Notes under the pieces: generated by a model | Databases searched by the model: none | The model's input: only the letters and a program-made list of their open reading frames with translations | What the model was told of the DNA's origin: nothing | Translations under genes and position numbers: made by a program | Source: JAZKBN01 sp040388605 | Lineage (GTDB): Bacteria > Bacteroidota > Bacteroidia > Cytophagales > Flexibacteraceae | Direction: 5' to 3' | Assembly (NCBI GenBank): GCA_040388605.1 | Contig: JAZKBN010000068.1 | Span: 1 to 61,455, forward strand | Length of the DNA: 61,455 bases | Shown: piece by piece, positions 55,972 to 61,455 of the stretch | Position numbering within the stretch: position 1 is the stretch's first letter | Layout: each line of letters starts with the position of its first letter

Positions 55972-57774
55972 ATGAAACAAGATTCTGTGGGAATTTTTCA
56001 ACCGCAATTTTTGCCTTCTCCTGTACAGGCAAAACACGGTTTTAAGGCTTTTTTAAAGGCCTGCTTAATGCCTGCTGCAATAGCATTGCTGCTTATTGCC
56101 GGGCAATCGGCCGCTATGGCTCAAAATGCCGCCAAAACAACAAAACCCCTCACCGAAACTGAGCTTCAGACCGAAATATATTTTTCGGACGGAAACCGCT
56201 ACAGCCTTTTGGAGCAATGGGACAAAGCATTAGACAGCTACCGCCGCGCCATAGACCTTGACCCCGGAAACGCTGCCATACATTATAAAACCGCCGAAGC
56301 CCTAAGCCACATGAATCGCCTGCCCGAAGCAAGCGACGAAGCCGAAAAGGCCATGAACCTTGGCCCCAAGCAAGCCTATTATTATGTGCTGTACGCGGGC
56401 ATACTTGAGCGCCGCGGCGAATACTCGCAGGCTTCCAAAGTTTACAAACGCTTAATAGATAAGGTTCCCGGCAGCGATGACTATTATTTTCCGCTTGCCA
56501 ATGTGTACCTGATGCAGGGCAAGCTGAACGATGCCATTAAGGTTCTTGACCGTATAGAAAAAACATTCGGCAAAAACCCCGATGTAACACGGCAAAAGCA
56601 GCAAATCTGGCTTAAAATGAATAAGCTGGATAAAGCCATTGCAGAAGGCAGGTCGCTTATGGAAGCGTACCCCGATGAGCCCGGTTACAGCGTGGTTTTG
56701 GCTGAGCTGCTCTGGAACAACAAACGCCCCGATGAAGCCACCCAAATTTTAAAATCGGCTACAGAAAAGAACCCTGAGAACGGGTACGCCCGTATGCTGC
56801 TTTACGAAATCTACAAAAGCCAGGGCAAAGAAAACGAGGCGAACAAAGAAATTGAGCCGGCTTTTCGCAACCCTGAAATTCGTATTGATGAGAAAATCAG
56901 GATTCTGGCAACTTTTTTAAAGGGCTTCCAGAATAAGGAAGAAGAGCAAAGGGTTTTCCTATGGTCTAAAATATTAACCGAGGTTCACCCCGAAGAGTAC
57001 CGCAGCTGGGCCATGTACGGCGATTTCAGCAATATTACCGGCCAAAAGCAGCAGGCACGTACCTATTACCTGAAATCGGCAGATTTGCCGGGCGCCCCGC
57101 TGGGCGTTTGGGAGCAGATATTAAAAATTGATATAGACCTTAATGAAACCGACAGCATGCTTAAGCATACTGACCGCGCCCTTGAAAGCTTCCCCACCCA
57201 AGGCGTGTTTTGGTTCTATAACGGTCGCTCATTTTTGGTAAAGAAAGATTATGTACGGGCATCGGCATCTATGGAGCAGGCACGCAAGTTTTCGGCCTCT
57301 AATCCTGAAATTTTGCTTGAAGTTAACGCCATGCTCGGCGATTGCTATTACCAGCTCAAGCAATACGAGAAAAGTGACGAAGCATACGAAGCCGCTCTTA
57401 AGCTCGACCCTAAGAACGATTATGTACTTAATAACTTCAGCTATTACCTGAGCCTGCGTCGTGAAAAGCTTGATAAGGCCAAAACCATGAGCGCCAAGCT
57501 TGTGGAGCTTAACCCCGACCAAGCCAATTACCTGGATACATACGGTTGGGTTCTTTACACCCGCGGCGAATATAAAGACGCCAAAAACCTGCTTGAGAAA
57601 GCTGCCCAGCTTAGCGGCAGCGGCACAGTAATAGAGCATTACGGCGATGCGCTCTTCCGGGTCGGCGAAAAAGAAAAAGCATACCAGCAATGGAAAAAAG
57701 CCAAGGAAGCCGGCGGAGAAGAAAACCCTGAGCAACTGGATAAAAAAATTGCCACGCGCAGCTTACCCGAATAA
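55972..57774 (+). CDS. Large TPR-repeat envelope protein
   Basis: A 600-residue protein with an N-terminal export signal (hydrophobic residues 28-47, AMAQN boundary) and at least ten tetratricopeptide repeats filling the rest, for example ALDSYRRAIDLDPGNAAIHY, ASKVYKRLIDKVPGSDDYYF and SDEAYEAALKLDPKNDYVLN. TPR arrays bind other proteins. In Bacteroidota this protein is regularly next to a DUF4292 lipoprotein and a peptidoglycan DD-metallopeptidase, and an LPS or lipoprotein-export role has been suggested for the cluster. Here the DUF4292 gene follows after an assembly gap. A strong terminator lies just past its stop. Confidence 0.9.
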   Translation: MKQDSVGIFQPQFLPSPVQAKHGFKAFLKACLMPAAIALLLIAGQSAAMAQNAAKTTKPLTETELQTEIYFSDGNRYSLLEQWDKALDSYRRAIDLDPGNAAIHYKTAEALSHMNRLPEASDEAEKAMNLGPKQAYYYVLYAGILERRGEYSQASKVYKRLIDKVPGSDDYYFPLANVYLMQGKLNDAIKVLDRIEKTFGKNPDVTRQKQQIWLKMNKLDKAIAEGRSLMEAYPDEPGYSVVLAELLWNNKRPDEATQILKSATEKNPENGYARMLLYEIYKSQGKENEANKEIEPAFRNPEIRIDEKIRILATFLKGFQNKEEEQRVFLWSKILTEVHPEEYRSWAMYGDFSNITGQKQQARTYYLKSADLPGAPLGVWEQILKIDIDLNETDSMLKHTDRALESFPTQGVFWFYNGRSFLVKKDYVRASASMEQARKFSASNPEILLEVNAMLGDCYYQLKQYEKSDEAYEAALKLDPKNDYVLNNFSYYLSLRREKLDKAKTMSAKLVELNPDQANYLDTYGWVLYTRGEYKDAKNLLEKAAQLSGSGTVIEHYGDALFRVGEKEKAYQQWKKAKEAGGEENPEQLDKKIATRSLPE

Positions 57775-57780
57775 ACCAAA

Positions 57781-57820
57781 CACATCAGGCTGAATTTAAA
57801 AGTTCAGCCTGATGTGTTTT
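57781..57820 (+). terminator. Terminator after the TPR gene
   Basis: A perfect 14-bp stem, CACATCAGGCTGAA (57781-57794) with TTCAGCCTGATGTG (57803-57816), an eight-base loop and four T. It starts six bases after the TPR stop codon. Confidence 0.92.
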
Positions 57821-57830
57821 ACCTGATTAT

Positions 57831-57840
57831 NNNNNNNNNN
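57831..57840. other. Assembly gap (10 N)
   Basis: Ten N directly after the TPR terminator. The 17 bases left of it (57814-57830) recur exactly at 58034-58050 on the other side, so the join is suspect. Confidence 0.97.
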
Positions 57841-58077
57841 GGGGATTCTGTTAAATTAATAAAAGACCTTAAAGTGAGAGGTTCTTCGTCTGTTTTAAAA
57901 AGAGGAACAGTGGTAAAGAACATAAAACTTACCGACAACGAAGAGGAAGTAGAGGGAAGAGTGGAAAAAGTTCCGGATTCATTAATTACTGCTTTCAAAA
58001 CAAAAAACGGAAGAATTATTTATGATGGCGCAGGTGTTTTACCTGATTATAAAGATTTCTTCGCGGTTAAACAATAA
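57841..58077 (+). pseudogene. Chimeric fragment: PhnA/YjdM C-terminus joined to S41-peptidase C-terminus
   Basis: An open frame of about 78 codons with no start, beginning at the gap. The first 42 residues (GDSVKLIKDLKVRGSSS, LKRGTVVKNIKL) match the conserved C-terminal half of PhnA/YjdM. From KVPDSLITAFKTKNGRIIYD to GAGVLPD the sequence instead matches the C-terminal region of C-terminal-processing (S41) peptidases. The change happens within a few codons. The stretch is clearly AT-richer than its neighbours. Together with the 17-base repeat across the gap this looks like a misassembled, perhaps foreign, piece rather than a gene of this genome. Confidence 0.6.
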
Positions 58078-58135
58078 GGCTAAAGGTGTTTTTAATGTAA
58101 TCATTACTTAACGCACCCTTCTTAAACATGATATT

Positions 58136-58360
58136 ATGCGTCTGACCGGTCATGTTATTATATTCCTCTTCTTCTTCACTATTATTGCCGGCATTGCAGC
58201 AGCGCAAAAAACCAAGGTTGCTAAAAAGGCAAAAACCGGCCTGAAGAAAACAGAAAGGAAGAGCGACCATTTTATTCAGCCCCATCCGGATTTTGGCGAC
58301 AGCTTTAAAAACTATGTGCCGGCCAAAATTTATTGCTTCCCGGTAAAAAAGAGGCCCTGA
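58136..58360 (+). CDS. Small basic secreted protein
   Basis: A 74-residue frame with a good signal peptide (residues 1-23, IAAAQ boundary). A short Lys-rich mature part (KTKVAKKAKTGLKKTERKSD) follows, then a PHPDFGDSFKNYVPAK segment. No family recognised. It sits between the chimeric fragment and the DUF4292 lipoprotein gene on the same strand, 132 bases before the latter. Its reality rests on the signal peptide and position only. Confidence 0.5.
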   Translation: MRLTGHVIIFLFFFTIIAGIAAAQKTKVAKKAKTGLKKTERKSDHFIQPHPDFGDSFKNYVPAKIYCFPVKKRP

Positions 58361-58492
58361 TTGGTTTTTATTTACCTTCAAATTAACGGGATTAGTATTG
58401 TGAGTAAGCCTGAGCCTCAATATTTCACTCCCTGTTATTTATTATTTCAAAGCCACACATTCCGTTGCATTGGCAACAGTTATAAAATCAAT

Positions 58493-59323
58493 ATGAGATA
58501 CACAAGCCTGCTGTTATGCAGCCTGCTGCTGTTTGCAGCCTGTAAGCGGCATGGTAAAAACAATACGGTTGAAACGGGAAAGGAGTCGATAAGGGCAAAC
58601 AGTAGCGGCTCAGGGTTAAATACAGGAGCAATTACTGAATCCGCTGCCTTTTACCCCGCGCATACCGATTTTAAAGCATTTACAGGCAAAGCCAAATTTC
58701 GGTACGACGACGATGAGCAGGGGCTTTCCGCAAGCGCATCTATAAGACTGCTGCCGGACAGCCTGGTATGGATCAGCATTTCGCCGGCCTTGGGCATTGA
58801 AGCTGCCCGATGCCTGTTTCGTAAAGATTCTGTATTCATTCTTGACCGCCTGCACCGAAACTGTACCTCTTTCTCATACGATGCACTGGGTCGAATCATT
58901 GGCTTCCGACCTGATTTTAATTTTGTACAGGCATTTGTGCTGGGCGAAGACGTTTTAGGCAAAACCGCCGCCGACAATTTTGTTCCCGCACCCGACGGAA
59001 GAAAAATGCTGAAGCAACAACGTAATGAGTATATTGCCTACACCTTTCATGATACAGTCAGCCAAATACCTGTTAACTTTATGATGAGCTCGGCAGGCAT
59101 TGTTGCAGGCACATCGGTGAACCTGAATAACAGCAGGGTTATGCCATGCGGGCCGCGCATGTTGCCTTATAAAAAGGAGATCACTATTGCCGGTAAAAAA
59201 GCCGGAGATAACAGCCCCCTGAATATAAGCCTTATAATAGACTTAAGTAAAGCTGAATTTGTTAATACCGTACCTGATTTTCCGTTTGATATACCGGGCG
59301 GTTATGAACGAAACAGTTATTAA
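58493..59323 (+). CDS. DUF4292 outer-membrane lipoprotein
   Basis: A 276-residue lipoprotein. The Met at 58493 starts a lipoprotein signal (LLLCSLLLFAACKR, lipidated Cys near residue 17); the open extension upstream has no such feature. The body matches the LolA/LolB-like DUF4292 family: FTGKAKFRYDDDEQGLSASASI, DSLVWISISPALGIEAARCLF and KDSVFILDRLHR are the typical strands. The family is thought to resemble lipoprotein carriers; its function is not established. It follows the TPR protein gene as in other Bacteroidota, apart from the intervening gap. The usual downstream peptidoglycan metallopeptidase is missing. Confidence 0.87.
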   Translation: MRYTSLLLCSLLLFAACKRHGKNNTVETGKESIRANSSGSGLNTGAITESAAFYPAHTDFKAFTGKAKFRYDDDEQGLSASASIRLLPDSLVWISISPALGIEAARCLFRKDSVFILDRLHRNCTSFSYDALGRIIGFRPDFNFVQAFVLGEDVLGKTAADNFVPAPDGRKMLKQQRNEYIAYTFHDTVSQIPVNFMMSSAGIVAGTSVNLNNSRVMPCGPRMLPYKKEITIAGKKAGDNSPLNISLIIDLSKAEFVNTVPDFPFDIPGGYERNSY

Positions 59324-59418
59324 GCCTAAGAACTTATAAACCATGATCACAGGTGAAATATTATAAAGCAGGTTAACATCTGCCAATCCTGATTGTATTA
59401 CTTTTATATAATTGCATA

Positions 59419-60336
59419 ATGAAGACCAAAAAAACATTTTTAAGATATTACCTGATTGCTGCCTTGTATTTAACATTGGCGCAAGCCTGCCAACCTATGA
59501 ATTACGGTTATTACACCTATGGTAATTCGGCACAAAGTTCGGCTTCTAATTACAGTACGGGAGCTTATTACAACCCATCGGCTCCGGGTGAGGTTCGCCT
59601 GGCAGATTCATTGGTAGTGGAAGGTGACTCAGTAGCTTACAACGCAGATGCCTCTGCGCAATTACTGCGAGACTCGCTTAAAAGAGCCATGGAGGCCCGT
59701 GCGGCCGCAGCAAGGGCGCGAAAGGAAAAGGAAGAAGCAGAGAAAGAAAAACAGCAATTACAGGCAAATACAGTAGGTAATGCCGGAAATTCAGCAATTG
59801 ATAACAATCAGCAATCTGTGTATGCCCAAGCTAAGAACCAGGTTAGGAACAATATTAAATCAGGTACAGCTGCTTCCGGGCCGGATAATAACTACTACAA
59901 ACCCCTGCCGGGTGACGGTGAAATTCGGGTTGCCGATTCTGTAATTGTTGATGGCGGGCAGGTTTATAATATTGAAAACTCGCCCAACTACCTGCGAGAT
60001 TCATTAAAGAGAGCCATGTTGGCCCGCGCCGCCGCTAAACGTGATAAGCACATTATGGACTCAATCCTGGCAAACCCGCAGCTTAAGGAAGAAGACAGGC
60101 AATTGAATGGCCTGTCAGGAAACAATTCCGGCAGCAACAGCAAACCGGTTAAGCCGGCAGGTGATTACAGTCAATATAAAGCCTCGGCAAGCCCTTCGGC
60201 AGGAAATGAGCGTATGGCTGTGCCGGATATTGATTTTAAGGTAGGATTTGCTGCCTCTAAATTGCTGCCTGTGAAAAACGGAGTAAAGCCCGCTAAAAAG
60301 CATTTTAAGTCAAAGTTGAAAAGCTCAAAAAAATGA
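59419..60336 (+). CDS. Putative lipoprotein with an internal duplication
   Basis: A 305-residue protein of unknown family. The signal region ends LTLAQAC, giving lipidated Cys24. The mature protein is Ser/Asn/Ala-rich and contains two copies of one module: PGEVRLADSLVVEGDSV then LLRDSLKRAMEARAAAARAR (about residues 54-100), and DGEIRVADSVIVDGGQV then YLRDSLKRAMLARAAAKRD (about residues 170-213). The first copy runs into a Lys/Glu/Gln coiled coil. The C-terminus is strongly basic (KKHFKSKLKSSKK). It lies between the DUF4292 and TM2 lipoprotein genes, all on the plus strand, but with spacings of about 95-155 bases. Confidence 0.75.
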   Translation: MKTKKTFLRYYLIAALYLTLAQACQPMNYGYYTYGNSAQSSASNYSTGAYYNPSAPGEVRLADSLVVEGDSVAYNADASAQLLRDSLKRAMEARAAAARARKEKEEAEKEKQQLQANTVGNAGNSAIDNNQQSVYAQAKNQVRNNIKSGTAASGPDNNYYKPLPGDGEIRVADSVIVDGGQVYNIENSPNYLRDSLKRAMLARAAAKRDKHIMDSILANPQLKEEDRQLNGLSGNNSGSNSKPVKPAGDYSQYKASASPSAGNERMAVPDIDFKVGFAASKLLPVKNGVKPAKKHFKSKLKSSKK

Positions 60337-60491
60337 AACAGCCCGCAGCGGGAAGTAAATGAATAAATTCAGGCCGGATTCATGATTTGCCGGAATTAAA
60401 ATGCATTCCCGGTTATTAATTATAATTTCGTTTCGGATAGCTTAAGACGCCGGGACTTTTTTGAATCCTTTACAATTAATTGCACAGTTAT

Positions 60492-61148
60492 ATGTTATTA
60501 AAACTTTTAAATACTATAGGAATACTTGCCGTATTAACCTGTTTGGTATTTACTTCCTGCGGCAGAAAACATTACCGGGCGGCATTTGGTAAACCGGCTT
60601 ATAGGTATCAAACCGTTATTCAAACGGAGCCTGCAGATAAGCCAGGTAAGGCTTCTGTGGGTACAGCATCCGGTAAAACCTCACCGGGCTTAAGAACTGC
60701 CACAATAACAAGCCGGGAAGCCTATGGTCCCGAGGCCTGTAAACCGGCACTTGTATATGGCCTTAAAGACACTTTAGGGCAGGCAGCCCTGGTTGCGTCA
60801 CTAAAGAGAGAACTCGGCATTTTGCACGATAAGCAGGCAGGCTTTATAAAGCAAATGCGGGCAGGCCTCAGGCTAAGCTCCATGCTTAAGAAATCTAAAT
60901 ATACACCCCCGTTTTTTAACTATACCAACGACGACAGCTACAAAGAACGCAGCCAGTTTATTGCATTTGTACTTTGCCTTTACCTGGGTATAATTGGCAT
61001 CCACAGATTTTACCTGGGCTATAATATTCAAGGCTTCTTCATGATTTACACTTATGGAGGCGCACTCATTTGGTGGTTTATAGACCTGATAAGAATTGTT
61101 TCAGGTGATCTTAAGCCTAACAAGGGCATATATTACGATCTGCTCTAA
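60492..61148 (+). CDS. TM2-domain protein with a lipoprotein-like N-terminus
   Basis: A 218-residue protein. ATG at 60492 is preferred to TTG at 60480. The N-terminus (ILAVLTCLVFTSCGRKH) reads as a lipoprotein signal with Cys23. Residues 24-145 are a soluble, basic linker. From about residue 153 a TM2 domain follows: two membrane helices with the signature GIIGIHRFYLGYNIQGF and IWWFIDLIRIV. TM2 proteins sit in the inner membrane and are usually uncharacterised. A lipidated N-terminus plus two membrane helices is unusual; alternatively the first helix is simply a membrane anchor. Confidence 0.82.
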   Translation: MLLKLLNTIGILAVLTCLVFTSCGRKHYRAAFGKPAYRYQTVIQTEPADKPGKASVGTASGKTSPGLRTATITSREAYGPEACKPALVYGLKDTLGQAALVASLKRELGILHDKQAGFIKQMRAGLRLSSMLKKSKYTPPFFNYTNDDSYKERSQFIAFVLCLYLGIIGIHRFYLGYNIQGFFMIYTYGGALIWWFIDLIRIVSGDLKPNKGIYYDLL

Positions 61149-61353
61149 AGCCGGTATTTTCCTCGGCCTTTACCCGCTGACAAATATTCACTTCCAATAT
61201 GCATAACGGGCAGAAACAGCTCAGGAGTGGCAGAAAAACATACAATCGGGCCATACAAAAAATGCAGTACCCATCTTAAATTAAAATAAAACAGGTTTTT
61301 TAGGTCTTTGAGGCACTTTTTAGGATTTTTTTTCAAAAAAGGCCTGTTCCGGA

Positions 61354-61384
61354 TTTGGAAGGAAATAAAGTTTTCCTACCTTTG
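61354..61384 (+). promoter_or_regulatory. Promoter of the tRNA-Asp gene
   Basis: TTTG (61354-61357), 19 bases, then TACCTTTG (61377-61384): a full match to the Bacteroidota promoter, with the -7 box ending 20 bases before the tRNA. Confidence 0.82.
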
Positions 61385-61404
61385 CATCCTCTTAACGGAG
61401 AAAC

Positions 61405-61455
61405 GGTTTGGTAGTTCAGTTGGTTAGAATGCCGCCCTGTCACGGCGGAGGTCGC
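61405..61455 (+). tRNA. tRNA-Asp (GTC), cut by the window end
   Basis: The first 51 bases of a tRNA: acceptor strand GGTTTGG, D-arm GTTCAGTTGGTTAGAAT, and anticodon stem CCGCC/GGCGG around loop CTGTCAC with anticodon GTC (61439-61441). The T-arm and 3' acceptor strand lie beyond the window. Confidence 0.95.

Overview
The window looks like chromosome from a free-living member of the Bacteroidota, probably a metagenome-derived scaffold. Three very different exported proteins end in a type IX secretion (T9SS) C-terminal sorting domain. Several genes are preceded by the Bacteroidota promoter (TTTG, about 19 bases, TAnnTTTG). The gene orders uppS-bamA-ompH-ompH and TPR protein-DUF4292 lipoprotein are typical of the phylum. 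Nothing in the sequence fixes the genus; Chitinophagales or a near relative is a guess. Three runs of N (29081-29180, 50680-50689, 57831-57840) are assembly gaps, and two of them interrupt adhesin genes.

Layout. 1-6.4 kb (minus): an MtfA-like metallopeptidase, then the outer-membrane biogenesis block uppS, bamA and two OmpH/Skp chaperones. 6.6-14 kb: housekeeping and envelope genes (MBOAT acyltransferase, thioredoxin, cobalamin adenosyltransferase, polysaccharide deacetylase, dnaX, a divergent HxlR regulator/DoxX pair, ruvC). 13.8-17.7 kb: a membrane-flippase-like protein, a processive family 2 glycosyltransferase and a Wzx-type flippase. 17.7-22.6 kb: a mispaired-base DNA glycosylase, a two-piece YeeE/YedE thiosulfate/sulfur transporter, a small Cys/Lys-rich secreted protein, a double DUF1573 protein and trpS. 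22.6-25.1 kb: an unusual primase-helicase fusion.

25.2-31.9 kb is the most structured part. A long T9SS adhesin gene (26508-30925) sits between two diverged direct repeats of about 233 bp. The left repeat holds the 3' end of an intact orphan gene (A) plus a frameshifted tail of a second gene (B). The right repeat holds a truncated tail of A plus intact B. This is what insertion of the adhesin cassette into a convergent A/B gene pair would leave. Inside the adhesin, a six-bladed NHL beta-propeller is nested within one Ig-like repeat.

31.9-38 kb: rsmG, a family 4 glycosyltransferase, an M43 metalloprotease with PKD and T9SS domains, aroK and a small membrane protein. 38.0-52.2 kb is one giant minus-strand T9SS adhesin of about 4,700 residues with beta-helix and pectin-lyase-like segments. 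52.8-61.1 kb: an alpha-oxoamine synthase (sphingolipid or sulfonolipid type) with a clear promoter that sets its start, a sugar nucleotidyltransferase, a large TPR protein, an assembly-chimeric fragment (PhnA-like joined to S41-peptidase-like), a DUF4292 lipoprotein, a lipoprotein with an internal duplication and a TM2-domain lipoprotein. The window ends inside a tRNA-Asp gene.

Most of the gene content serves the cell surface: outer-membrane protein assembly, undecaprenyl carrier supply, glycan synthesis and flipping, lipid synthesis, and large secreted adhesins.
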